A stretch of DNA of 64,000 nt, taken from Zoogloea sp. (GTDB lineage: Bacteria > Pseudomonadota > Gammaproteobacteria > Burkholderiales > Rhodocyclaceae). Positions 1 to 8,508 of the stretch are shown here, in pieces. A program made the translations under genes and the position numbers. Each line of letters starts with the position of its first letter. Positions within the stretch are counted from its first letter, which is position 1. Below the pieces are notes generated by a model, which saw nothing but the letters and a program-made list of their open reading frames with translations, was not told where the DNA came from and made no database searches. The stretch lies in the NCBI GenBank assembly GCA_016703645.1, contig JADJBR010000009.1, positions 817,501 to 881,500 on the forward strand, read 5' to 3'.

Positions 1-273
1 GAAGCTGGCAAGCGACCGCTGCTGGTGCCCGAGGGCGCACCGTTCAATGACGATCTGCATGTGGAAAGGGTGATGCCTGATCGGGTTGTCCTGCGGCAGC
101 GCAGTTCGGGAGCGCCCATCGTACTTGCCCTGAGCCTGATGCCCGACGACATACCGGTCAGCCCCGGGATGGAAAAAGGGCACATCAGCGACTCGCAGTG
201 GAGGGATGATCCGCCGCCGCCGCGTCCCGGTCGGGAGGTGCCCGGTGCAGCCGACATCCCGTCCGGCCGCTGA
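1..273 (+). CDS. C-terminal fragment of an unidentified protein, possibly a GspC/PilP-like secretion or pilus component
   Basis: The reading frame is open from the first base of the window and ends at a TGA at 271-273, so only the C-terminal 90 residues are visible. The stretch LHVERVMPDRVVLRQ followed by a hydrophobic strand resembles the small beta domain at the end of GspC/PilP-type secretion and pilus proteins, where a V-x-P-D-x-V-x-L pattern is usual. That is a pattern match only. The last 30 residues are proline-rich and look disordered. A 126-bp gap separates it from the pqi operon, so it is probably not part of it. Confidence 0.4.
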   Translation, partial: EAGKRPLLVPEGAPFNDDLHVERVMPDRVVLRQRSSGAPIVLALSLMPDDIPVSPGMEKGHISDSQWRDDPPPPRPGREVPGAADIPSGR

Positions 274-399
274 ACACGCCGCCCGCAGCAATCAGCCGCA
301 CCGGCTCTCCAGAGAAGGTCCTGCCCGCTATTTGCCGCACTGTCTTGCGCAGGCAGTGCTTGCACCGCACAATTGGCCGTCATTCTCAAGGGCCAATCC

Positions 400-1038
400 A
401 TGCCCGCACCCGATGCGCACCTGACGCTGCCTGCCAATCCCGTCGCCTGTCACGAGTGCGATCTGCTGCAGTCCGAGCCACGGCTTGCTCCCGGAGATAC
501 AGCCCGCTGCGTGCGCTGCGGCGCCGTGCTGGCCCGCAATCCTCCAGACAGTCTAGACCGCAGCCTCGCCCTGACGCTCACCGCAACAGTTCTCTATGTG
601 ATCGCCAACGTCTACCCGCTTGTCGGCCTGGCGATGCAGGGGCGACAGGTCGAAGTGACGCTCATCGAGGCCGTGCAGATCCTCTGGAAAGGGGGGGTTG
701 AGCCTGTGGCGGCCCTGGTGTTCATCACGGCGCTGCTGTTTCCCGTACTTGAGCTACTGATGTTCCTGCTGGTCCTGGTCCCCTTGCGCCTGGGGCGGAT
801 GTCACCACGGCTTGCCACCTTTTTTCGCCTGGTGCGGTCCGTTCAGCCATGGGGCATGATGGAGGTCTTCCTGCTTGGCATGCTGGTCTCCCTGGTCAAG
901 CTCTCGCATTTGGCCACCGTTCTGCTCGGCCCGGCATTCTGGGCCACCGCCTGTCTGATCGTGGTATTGACCCTGGCCGCCCGGGCCTTCGATACCCGCC
1001 TGTTGTGGCAAACCCCTGACACGGTAGCGGGCCGGTGA
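400..1038 (+). CDS. pqiA: PqiA-family membrane protein, first half (paraquat-inducible protein A domain)
   Basis: Inner-membrane subunit of the Pqi (MCE-type) intermembrane lipid-transport system. The 212-residue product starts with a zinc-ribbon-like motif (C17-x2-C20 and C37-x2-C40) followed by about four hydrophobic helices, the layout of one PqiA domain. E. coli PqiA and YebS carry two such domains in one chain; here they are two consecutive genes. ATG at 400 is preferred over an upstream TTG at 373. The next gene overlaps by 4 bp (GTGA), indicating translational coupling. The assignment rests on the paired CxxC motifs, topology and the pqiB/pqiC neighbours. Confidence 0.9.
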   Translation: MPAPDAHLTLPANPVACHECDLLQSEPRLAPGDTARCVRCGAVLARNPPDSLDRSLALTLTATVLYVIANVYPLVGLAMQGRQVEVTLIEAVQILWKGGVEPVAALVFITALLFPVLELLMFLLVLVPLRLGRMSPRLATFFRLVRSVQPWGMMEVFLLGMLVSLVKLSHLATVLLGPAFWATACLIVVLTLAARAFDTRLLWQTPDTVAGR

Positions 1039-1688
1039 GCGGCGACTACCCCACGGCCCGCCAGCTCGGTCTGATGAGCTGCCATGTATGCGGTCAGCTC
1101 GCCCAGGCGCCGGACACGACGAACCGGTCTTTGCGCTGTCCGCGCTGCGGCACGCCGATGCATATGCGCAAGCACGCAAGCCTGTCCACCACCTGGGCCC
1201 TGATTGCGGCGGCCATCCTGCTGTATGTCCCTGCCAATCTGATGCCCATGATGGTGACGGCGTCGCTGCTCGGCAGCCAGGAGGACACAATCATGAGCGG
1301 CGTCGTCTTCCTGTGGCAGTCAGGGTCATGGCCGCTGGCTACCGTGGTTTTCTTCGCGAGCGTAATGGTGCCCCTGCTCAAGATCATCGCCTTGATCTAC
1401 CTGACCGCATCCGCCCAGCGCCGTTCGCGCCATAACCTGATCCAGCGCACGCGCCTGTACCGGCTGGTGGAATTTGTCGGTCGCTGGTCGATGCTCGACA
1501 TCTACGTCATCACCATTCTGGTGGCGCTGGTTCAGTTCCAGGGGCTCGCCACCATCCAGGCCGGCCCTGCAGCAGTGGCATTCGGGGCGGTGGTCGTCGT
1601 AACGATGTTTGCGGCGATGAGCTTCGACCCCCGTCTTATCTGGGACCCCCTCTCCGATCCCACCCCACGTCGGCCAGACCATGACTGA
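1035..1688 (+). CDS. pqiA: PqiA-family membrane protein, second half
   Basis: Second PqiA-domain protein of the operon, 217 residues, starting at a GTG that overlaps the previous stop. It again has a zinc-ribbon-like pair (C16-x2-C19, C35-x2-C38) followed by about four membrane helices. Together with the preceding gene it would provide the two domains found fused in E. coli PqiA. Its 3' end overlaps the start of pqiB by 8 bp. The partner is expected to be the MCE protein PqiB, which spans the periplasm. Function is inferred from family and operon context. Confidence 0.9.
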   Translation: MSGDYPTARQLGLMSCHVCGQLAQAPDTTNRSLRCPRCGTPMHMRKHASLSTTWALIAAAILLYVPANLMPMMVTASLLGSQEDTIMSGVVFLWQSGSWPLATVVFFASVMVPLLKIIALIYLTASAQRRSRHNLIQRTRLYRLVEFVGRWSMLDIYVITILVALVQFQGLATIQAGPAAVAFGAVVVVTMFAAMSFDPRLIWDPLSDPTPRRPDHD

Positions 1689-3318
1689 TCCAATTCCCCC
1701 CATTCTTCCAGTGGCCGTGGTGGAGCCCCCCCGGCGCTTCCGCATTCCCTTGGTGTGGGTCATTCCGCTGGTGGCCGCGCTGATCGGTCTCTTCCTTGCG
1801 GCGCGCACCTACTATGAGCAAGGCCCCACCATCACCATTGCCTTCCGCACCGGGGTAGGCCTTGAGCCTGGCAAGACCCGCATCAAATACAAGGATGTGG
1901 ACGTTGGCCAGCTAAGTTCCGTGGCGCTGGCGGACGATGGCAGCCATGTTGTGGCCACCGCCCGGCTGGCCCGGGAAGCAGCCCGGCTGCTGGTGGATGA
2001 CACTCGTTTCTGGGTGGTCAGCGCCCGGGTTTCGGGCAGTTCGGTATCTGGTCTGGACACCCTTCTGTCGGGCGCCTATATCGGCATGGACGTGGGCAAA
2101 TCCAGTGAAGCCCGGCGCCATTTCACGGGGCTCGATGAGGCGCCGGTGGTCAGTTTCGACGTTCCCGGCCGCTACTTCTCACTTGAGGCGCCCACCCTGG
2201 GCTCTCTGGACGTCGGCACTCCCGTGTACTACCGCCGCATCCCGGTCGGCCAGGTCACCGGCTTCCGCCTGGACAAGACGGGCAAGCACGTGGATCTGCG
2301 CATCTTCGTCAAAGCACCCTATGACAGCTTCGTGACCACCGACACGCGCTTCTGGAACGCCAGCGGCGTGGACGTCAAGCTCGGCGCCGACGGCGTCCAG
2401 GTCAATACCGAGTCGCTGACCTCGATCGTCGCAGGCGGCCTGTCCTTCCTGACGCCCGAGTCCGGCGACAGTGAGCCGGCTCCCCAGGACCAGGTATTTC
2501 ATCTCTTCCACACCCGGGAACAGGCTCTCAAGCAACCACACACGGTGGTCCAGCACTACCTGCTGCGCTTTACCGAAAGCGTGCGTGGTCTGTCGGTGGG
2601 GGCGCCGGTGGAGTTCCGTGGCATCCAGCTCGGTGAGGTCAGCGCCATCCATGCTGACATACAGAAAGGGGCCACCGACATGGGTCTGCTGGTCGAGGTC
2701 GCCATCTACCCGGGGCGAATGGAGGCCCGTCCCGATGTCGGCAAGCCCACCTTCTTCGGCAAGGGCTACCGGGACAAGGATTTCCGCAACTTCATCGACA
2801 AGCTGGTAAGCAACGGCCTGCGGGCCCAGCTACGTAACGGCAATATCGTCACCGGTCAGCTCTATGTGGCTCTCGATTTCTTCCCCGGAGCCAAACCGGG
2901 CAAGGCGGACTGGAACGCCAAACCGCCAAGCCTGCCGACCCAGCGTGGCAGTCTCGATGAACTGCAGACAACACTGCTGCGCATCGTTGACAGGCTCGAC
3001 AAGTTACCCCTGAGCGAAATCGGCCAGGACACCCATAAGGCCATCGCCGGACTGGGACGCACCATTGAGGAGGCAGAGGCCTTGGTCAAGCGCATTGATG
3101 GTCTGGCCAAGGGTGACGTGCGTGATACCGTGGTCGAGGTGCGTGCAGCCATTGCCGACACTCGCAAATTGCTCGCCAGTGACGCCCCCCTGCAGCAGGA
3201 TCTGCGAGCCAGCCTGCAGGAGCTCACACGTGCGGCTCAGGCCCTGACACATCTGGTCGAAACCCTCGATCGTCATCCCGAAGCCCTGCTGCGCGGCAAA
3301 CCCGAGGAAAAACCATGA
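1681..3318 (+). CDS. pqiB: PqiB, MCE-domain intermembrane transport protein
   Basis: Periplasm-spanning MCE protein thought to form a lipid conduit between the inner and outer membranes. The product has 545 residues (E. coli PqiB is about the same). It has an N-terminal transmembrane helix at roughly residues 22-41 and three MlaD/MCE repeats, each beginning with the pattern hydrophobic-G-L-x-x-G-x-x-V/I-x-Y/F (for example TGVGLEPGKTRIKYKDV and ESVRGLSVGAPVEFRGI). A long helical C-terminal region (about 440-540) fits the coiled-coil barrel of PqiB. It overlaps pqiA by 8 bp and pqiC by 4 bp. Confidence 0.94.
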   Translation: MTDPIPPILPVAVVEPPRRFRIPLVWVIPLVAALIGLFLAARTYYEQGPTITIAFRTGVGLEPGKTRIKYKDVDVGQLSSVALADDGSHVVATARLAREAARLLVDDTRFWVVSARVSGSSVSGLDTLLSGAYIGMDVGKSSEARRHFTGLDEAPVVSFDVPGRYFSLEAPTLGSLDVGTPVYYRRIPVGQVTGFRLDKTGKHVDLRIFVKAPYDSFVTTDTRFWNASGVDVKLGADGVQVNTESLTSIVAGGLSFLTPESGDSEPAPQDQVFHLFHTREQALKQPHTVVQHYLLRFTESVRGLSVGAPVEFRGIQLGEVSAIHADIQKGATDMGLLVEVAIYPGRMEARPDVGKPTFFGKGYRDKDFRNFIDKLVSNGLRAQLRNGNIVTGQLYVALDFFPGAKPGKADWNAKPPSLPTQRGSLDELQTTLLRIVDRLDKLPLSEIGQDTHKAIAGLGRTIEEAEALVKRIDGLAKGDVRDTVVEVRAAIADTRKLLASDAPLQQDLRASLQELTRAAQALTHLVETLDRHPEALLRGKPEEKP

Positions 3319-3887
3319 GCCGGCTACCCCTGATCCTTGTTTGCGCCTTGCTGACTGCCTGCAGCAGCACCCCGCCGGTGCGCTACTACACCCTCGGGCC
3401 CTTGAGCCCGGCCAGCCCTGCCATCGGCAGCGGCCCGGGTCTGGTGGTAGGTCCCGTGGGCGTGCCGGCAACCATCGACCGCCTGCTCATCGTGCGCCAG
3501 GTGGATGGCGCCCGGGCCGACGTGTCGGACGGACACCGCTGGGCAGCCCCCCTGAAGACCGAGATCGCCCGCCGGGTGGCCGTCGAGTTGTCCCGGCGCA
3601 GCGGCAACGGCCGAATCGTATCGTGGCCCCAATCAAGCATCATCGAGCCCGAGATGAGCGTACCCATCGACGTCCAGCGCTTTGACGCGGAAGGCTTCGG
3701 GAAGGTCACGCTGGAGGCAGTCTGGACTTTGCGCAAGGGGGGGAAGGATGTACTCGGCCGACGCTTCTCGGCCACCGAGCAGGTAGGCGAACCCACTTGG
3801 GAAGCCCTCGCGGCGGCCCATGGACGTCTCGTGGACGCCCTAGCAGCAGACATCGCCTCGGCACTGCCGATCACGCGCACCCCCTGA
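3315..3887 (+). CDS. pqiC: PqiC, outer-membrane lipoprotein of the Pqi system
   Basis: A 190-residue lipoprotein of the ABC-type transport auxiliary lipoprotein family (PqiC/YmbA). A signal peptide ends in a lipobox (LLTAC), followed by the typical RYYTLGP segment. In E. coli PqiC sits in the outer membrane and docks PqiB. Its ATG overlaps the pqiB stop by 4 bp, so it is the last gene of the pqi operon. A convergent ClpP-like gene follows within 24 bp, and no clear hairpin terminator was seen between them. Confidence 0.92.
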   Translation: MSRLPLILVCALLTACSSTPPVRYYTLGPLSPASPAIGSGPGLVVGPVGVPATIDRLLIVRQVDGARADVSDGHRWAAPLKTEIARRVAVELSRRSGNGRIVSWPQSSIIEPEMSVPIDVQRFDAEGFGKVTLEAVWTLRKGGKDVLGRRFSATEQVGEPTWEALAAAHGRLVDALAADIASALPITRTP

Positions 3888-3910
3888 CGCCGAGGCCCTG
3901 CAGACCAAAC

Positions 3911-4552
3911 TCAGGCGGGTGCCCTGGCCTTGCGTGCAGCGGGCCGTAGGGCAGCCGCCTTCGCCCGCGCCGGCTTGATGCGTGCCAAACGTCGGCGGAT
4001 TTCGTCGGAGTCCATCCACAGATCACTGCCCTGCAGGATGTGGGCAATGTCCGTCGCGCTCAGGAAAGGCGTGCACAAACGGGTAGTCACCTTCTCGAAC
4101 CAGCTTCCCAAGGCATGCACCTCGGCCAATTGTTCGCTGCCCTTGCCGGCAAAGCTGCTTGAGTAGGTGTGAAACATCAGTTGGCAGTTGTCATGGACGA
4201 TCAGCTCGTCACCGCTCAGGAAAATGAACGCCGCCATGGAATAGGCACGCGCCTCCAGTACCGTGACCACGTGGGCGTCGGACGCCAGCATGTTGTTGAT
4301 GATCTGCAGTCCGGTGTTGAAATCGCCGCCAGGCGAGTTGATGTGCAGATAGATCAGGTCTGTTTCTGCGGCGCTGCGCAGCGTGTAAAACAGTTCGGTG
4401 TAGTACTGGGGAGCCTGCAGCTCACCACACAGGTAATAGGACACTTGGTGAATGGGCACATGCCGCTCGTAGCGCACCAACCCTCCAAAAGGCTCCGGCA
4501 GATCTTCGTCCGGCTCTGCCTCCCGTCCACGCGCCGGTGATTGGTCAAGCAT
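3911..4552 (-). CDS. ClpP-like serine protease
   Basis: A 213-residue ClpP/crotonase-fold protein. The core shows NSPGG (residues 72-76, oxyanion region), a nucleophile serine in RAYSMAAF (Ser105) and the catalytic histidine in MFHTY (His128), so the Ser-His pair is present. ClpP normally works with a ClpX or ClpA unfoldase, and none is encoded next to it. The N-terminal 25 residues are acidic, and the last 30 are Ala/Arg/Lys-rich, unlike housekeeping ClpP. An SD-like GGAGGAG precedes the ATG. It is probably an accessory ClpP paralogue; substrate and partner are unknown. Confidence 0.8.
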   Translation of the reverse strand: MLDQSPARGREAEPDEDLPEPFGGLVRYERHVPIHQVSYYLCGELQAPQYYTELFYTLRSAAETDLIYLHINSPGGDFNTGLQIINNMLASDAHVVTVLEARAYSMAAFIFLSGDELIVHDNCQLMFHTYSSSFAGKGSEQLAEVHALGSWFEKVTTRLCTPFLSATDIAHILQGSDLWMDSDEIRRRLARIKPARAKAAALRPAARKARAPA

Positions 4553-4835
4553 GACAGACTCCTCCCCATGGCTACGACCTCCCCAGTATGCGACGGGGTC
4601 CGGCTACCCGGCAAGCCAGACCGCGAGGGCCGGGAAGCCTGCTCCGAGGCACACTTCTGCCGCGGTTTTCGCGCCCCCGCGCTGACCGGCCCCCAGGTCC
4701 TGTGAAGGGCGCACTCCCGGGGCAGAACAGGGAGCGGGAGGCTTCTCGGAACGCCCCTTCGCGCCCCTCCGCCCTTGATGCGATAATCCGGCCTTTACAT
4801 CTTCCGCGCCCGGCCTTGCGGGTGCCTGCCTGCGC

Positions 4836-6098
4836 ATGCATTTTTCCTTGCCGGACTTCTCCGCCTGCCGTGTGCTCGTGTGCGGCGACGTGATGCTTGA
4901 TCGATACTGGCACGGGGCAACGGCACGCATCTCGCCGGAAGCACCGGTACCGGTGGTGCAGGTAAAGAACGACGAAGTGCGTGCCGGAGGCGCCGGCAAC
5001 GTGGCGCTCAATGCGGCCTCCCTGGGCGCACAGGCGCGGGTCATCGGCCTGATCGGTGACGACGAGGCCGGGCGCCTGCTCGGCGAGAGTCTGGCCGCCC
5101 GGGGTGTCGCCTGTGCCTTCGAGCGCCTTGCCGACGCGCCGACGATCACCAAGCTACGGGTCATCTCGCGCCACCAGCAGCTCATCCGCCTGGATTTCGA
5201 GGAGCGGTTCGATGCCTGCCACGCCCCCCGGGTGGCCGATGCTCTGGCCGCCCACCTGGAGGGCATCGACGTATTGGTGCTGTCGGACTACGCCAAGGGC
5301 ACCCTCGCCGATGTGCCGGCCCTGATCGCCTTGGCGCGGGCCCGGGGCGTGCCGGTGGTGGTGGACCCGAAGGGTACCGACTTTTCCCGCTATCGCGGCG
5401 CCACCCTCGTCAAACCCAACCTCTCCGAGTTCGAGGCCGTGGTCGGCCCCTGCCCGGACGAAGCGACCCTGATCGCCCGCGGCGAGGCCCTGCGCGCCGA
5501 ACTCGACCTGGAGGCCCTGCTGGTGACCCGCGGCGAACAGGGCGTGACCCTGCTCCAGCGTGGTCAGCCGGCCCACCATCAGCCGACCCGGGCACGGGAG
5601 GTGTATGACGTGACCGGCGCCGGCGACACGGTGTCGGCCGCCCTCGGCTGTGGCATTGCCGCCGGTCTCAGCCTGCTTGAAGCCACCGCCCTGGCCAATC
5701 TGGCGGCCGGCGTGGTGGTGGGCAAGCTGGGCACCGCCACCGCCTCGCTGGACGAACTCTATGCCGCCATGGACGCCCATTCGCCCGTGGCCCGTGGGCG
5801 CATGGCGGTGGAGGCGCTGATCAGCGCCGCCCAGCGCGCCCGTGCCGCCGGCGAGCGCATCGCCGTCATCGTCGGCCCCGTCGGTGCGCCGGGGGCAGCC
5901 TTGCTGTCCCGTCTCGAGCAGGCCGGCCGCCAGGCCGACCGGGTGCTCCTCGTCGAACCTGCCGACACGGACGCGGATGCTCTGGCGGTGCTCGCCGCCC
6001 TGCGCCAGGTGGACTGGGTGGTGAACGTCGACCCGGCCGGCCACGCCGATCTGCTGGCCAGGATCGGGCCCCACCTGTTGCTGCCCGCGCGCCCATGA
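4836..6098 (+). CDS. hldE: D-glycero-beta-D-manno-heptose-7-phosphate kinase with degenerate adenylyltransferase-like C-terminus
   Basis: Phosphorylates heptose-7-phosphate at C1 in the ADP-heptose route to LPS inner core. Residues about 10-315 are a pfkB-type sugar kinase with DVMLDRYW, GGAGNVALN, KPNLSEF and the catalytic GAGDT motif near residue 260. Residues about 318-420 line up by pattern with the HldE cytidylyltransferase-like domain (GERIAVIVGP and VDWVVNVD match its start and middle) but lack the HxGH nucleotide-binding motif and stop early. Total length is 420, against about 475 for E. coli HldE. The kinase should be active; the second activity probably is not. It starts the LPS cluster and overlaps the next gene by 4 bp. 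Confidence 0.88.
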   Translation: MHFSLPDFSACRVLVCGDVMLDRYWHGATARISPEAPVPVVQVKNDEVRAGGAGNVALNAASLGAQARVIGLIGDDEAGRLLGESLAARGVACAFERLADAPTITKLRVISRHQQLIRLDFEERFDACHAPRVADALAAHLEGIDVLVLSDYAKGTLADVPALIALARARGVPVVVDPKGTDFSRYRGATLVKPNLSEFEAVVGPCPDEATLIARGEALRAELDLEALLVTRGEQGVTLLQRGQPAHHQPTRAREVYDVTGAGDTVSAALGCGIAAGLSLLEATALANLAAGVVVGKLGTATASLDELYAAMDAHSPVARGRMAVEALISAAQRARAAGERIAVIVGPVGAPGAALLSRLEQAGRQADRVLLVEPADTDADALAVLAALRQVDWVVNVDPAGHADLLARIGPHLLLPARP

Positions 6099-6757
6099 TC
6101 ATGGACATCTCGACCACCAGCGGCCGCATCCGGGCGTGGCTGGACATGCACCTGGTGGATCATGGCGCCGTCCGCGCCGTGTATAGCAACTTCTACGATC
6201 TGGGCGGCGGCATGTATCGCAGCAGCCAACCCAGCCCGGCCCAGCTGCGCAAGTATCGGGACCGCCTGGGCCTCGCCAGCGTGATCAACCTGCGCGGTGC
6301 CCACGGCTACGGCTCCTATGCCCTGGAGAAGGAAGCCTGCGAGCAGCTCGGCATTGCCCTCCACGACGTCAAGCTGTACTCCCGCACGCCGCCGGAGATC
6401 GAAGAGGTGCACGCCATGGACACGCTCTTCAAGACCATCAAATATCCGGCCCTGCTGCACTGCAAGTCCGGCGCCGACCGGGCCGGCCTGGGGGCAGCCC
6501 TGTACCGCATCCTGCACCTGGGCCACCCGGTCGAGGCGGCCATGGCCGAGCTGGGCTGGAAGTACGGCCACTTCAAGCAGGCCAAGACCGGCGTGCTGGA
6601 TTTCTTCTTCGCCACCTACGTGGCCCGCAACCGCCAGTCGCCCATCGGCTTCCTCGAATGGGTGAATACCGAATACAACCGCCTGGACATGCACAACCGC
6701 TTCCGCGCCGAAGGCTGGGCCAGCCTGATCGTCGACAAGGTCCTGCACCGGGAATGA
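6095..6757 (+). CDS. Tyrosine/dual-specificity-type phosphatase of the LPS cluster
   Basis: A 220-residue protein with the cysteine-phosphatase signature HC-x5-R (HCKSGADRAG, Cys123 and Arg129) and an upstream segment (MYRSSQPSPAQL, INLRG) typical of the DSP/Siw14-like phosphatase fold. No signal peptide is seen, so it is probably cytoplasmic. It overlaps the heptose kinase by 4 bp and msbA by 4 bp, so all three should be co-translated. The substrate cannot be read from sequence: a phosphosugar, a lipid-linked intermediate or a phosphotyrosine protein are all possible. Family assignment is firm, specific function is not. Confidence 0.83.
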   Translation: MIMDISTTSGRIRAWLDMHLVDHGAVRAVYSNFYDLGGGMYRSSQPSPAQLRKYRDRLGLASVINLRGAHGYGSYALEKEACEQLGIALHDVKLYSRTPPEIEEVHAMDTLFKTIKYPALLHCKSGADRAGLGAALYRILHLGHPVEAAMAELGWKYGHFKQAKTGVLDFFFATYVARNRQSPIGFLEWVNTEYNRLDMHNRFRAEGWASLIVDKVLHRE

Positions 6758-8499
6758 AAAGCGCCTTCCTGCTATACCGCCGCCTGCTCGGCTCCATCCG
6801 CCCCTACAGCAAAGTGGTGGCCCTGTCGGTGCTTGCCATGATCGCCGCGGCCTCTCTGGAGCCGGTGCTGCCGGCCCTGCTCAAACCCCTGGTGGACGAG
6901 AGCCTGATCAAGAAGAACCACGTGGCCCAGTGGCAAGTGCCCCTTTTCCTGATGCTGGCCTTCCTGGCCAAGGGGGTGGCCGAATACGCTGCCAACGTGT
7001 CCAGCCAGTGGATCGCCCACAAGGCCATCACCGACCTGCGCCAGCAGGTCTTCCGCCACCAGATGCACCTGCCCATCCCGGTGCACCAGGCCGAGGCCGG
7101 CGGGCGCATGCTGTCGCGCATCCTCTACGACATCCCCCAGGTGGGCGCGGCCCTGTCCAACGCCTGGATCATCGTGGTGCGCGACACCCTGATCATCATC
7201 GGCCTCACCGGCTACCTCATCTACACCGCCTGGGAACTGACCCTGGTCATCGTCGCCATCGCCCCCATCGTGGCCTGGCTGATCCGGGTGGCCAGCCGCA
7301 AGCTGCGCGGCTCCAACCAGGAGATGCAGGAGACCACCGGCCGCCTCACCGGCATGGTCGAGGAGACCCTCGGTGGCGTGCGCGAGATCAAGCTCTTCGG
7401 TACCCATGATCACGAGGACCGGCGCTTCGGTGAAGTGGCCGAGCGCCTGCGCAGCCAGACCATGCGCACCGTGCGGGTGTCGGCCGTCAACGTGCCCCTG
7501 GTGCAGGTGCTGGCGGCGGCGGCCGTGGCGACGGTGATCTGGACGGCCACCTCCCTGTCGGCCCAGGACAAGCTCAGCCCCGGCGAGTTCGTGTCCTTCG
7601 TCACCGCCATGTCCATGCTCTTCGAGCCGATCCGCCGCCTGACCAACATCAACGCGGTGATCCAGCGCGGCCTGGCCGGTGCCCAGAGCATCTTCGAGCT
7701 GCTCGATACCCCCGCCGAGGTGGATACGGCCACCGGCCGCTTCCCCCGCGCCATCGGCGAACTGCGCTTCGATGATGTGAGTTTCAGCTACCCCGGCCAG
7801 GCCGAGGCGGCCCTCAGCCATTTCAGTCTCGACGTGCATCCGGGCCAGACCGTGGCCCTGGTGGGTGCCTCCGGCAGCGGCAAGACCACCCTGATCAACC
7901 TCATCGCCCGCTTCTTCGAACCCGGCAGCGGCCGCATCCTGCTCGACGGCGCCAGCCTCGACAGCCTGCCCCTGGCCCACCTGCGCCAGCAGCTCGGCTG
8001 GGTCGGCCAGCAGGTGGTGCTGTTCGACGACAGCATCGCTGCCAACATCGCCTATGGCCGGCCGGATGTGCCCGCGGCCGACATCATCGCCGCCGCCCGT
8101 GCCGCCCACGCCATGGAGTTCATCGACAAGCTGCCCGACGGCCTCGCCACCCGGGTCGGCGCCAATGGCAGCCAGCTCTCCGGTGGCCAGCGCCAGCGCA
8201 TTGCCATTGCCCGGGCCTTTCTGCGCGACGCGCCCATCCTGCTCCTCGACGAGGCCACCTCGGCCCTCGACAACGAGTCCGAGCGGGCCGTCAAGGACGC
8301 CCTGGTCGAGCTGCGCCGCAACCGCACCGTGATCGTCATCGCCCACCGCCTGTCCACCATCCGCGACGCCGACCGCATTGTCGTCATGGAGCGCGGCCGC
8401 ATCGTCGAGGCCGGCACCCACGACGAGCTCGTCGCCCGGGGCGAAGCCTATGCCCGGCTGCTGGCCAGTGGCGAGCAAGTGGCCCGGGATGAGGCCTGA
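6754..8499 (+). CDS. msbA: MsbA, lipid A-core flippase (ABC transporter)
   Basis: Homodimeric ABC exporter that flips core-lipid A across the inner membrane. The product has 581 residues (E. coli MsbA 582): a six-helix transmembrane domain (about 1-325) followed by a nucleotide-binding domain with Walker A GASGSGKTT near 369, signature LSGGQRQR near 475 and Walker B LLLDEATSALD near 495. The ATG at 6754 is chosen because it overlaps the phosphatase stop (ATGA) and gives a family-sized protein; the frame stays open upstream. The LPS-gene neighbourhood supports MsbA over other exporters. Confidence 0.93.
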   Translation: MKSAFLLYRRLLGSIRPYSKVVALSVLAMIAAASLEPVLPALLKPLVDESLIKKNHVAQWQVPLFLMLAFLAKGVAEYAANVSSQWIAHKAITDLRQQVFRHQMHLPIPVHQAEAGGRMLSRILYDIPQVGAALSNAWIIVVRDTLIIIGLTGYLIYTAWELTLVIVAIAPIVAWLIRVASRKLRGSNQEMQETTGRLTGMVEETLGGVREIKLFGTHDHEDRRFGEVAERLRSQTMRTVRVSAVNVPLVQVLAAAAVATVIWTATSLSAQDKLSPGEFVSFVTAMSMLFEPIRRLTNINAVIQRGLAGAQSIFELLDTPAEVDTATGRFPRAIGELRFDDVSFSYPGQAEAALSHFSLDVHPGQTVALVGASGSGKTTLINLIARFFEPGSGRILLDGASLDSLPLAHLRQQLGWVGQQVVLFDDSIAANIAYGRPDVPAADIIAAARAAHAMEFIDKLPDGLATRVGANGSQLSGGQRQRIAIARAFLRDAPILLLDEATSALDNESERAVKDALVELRRNRTVIVIAHRLSTIRDADRIVVMERGRIVEAGTHDELVARGEAYARLLASGEQVARDEA

Positions 8500-8508
8500 G
8501 GTCATCCC

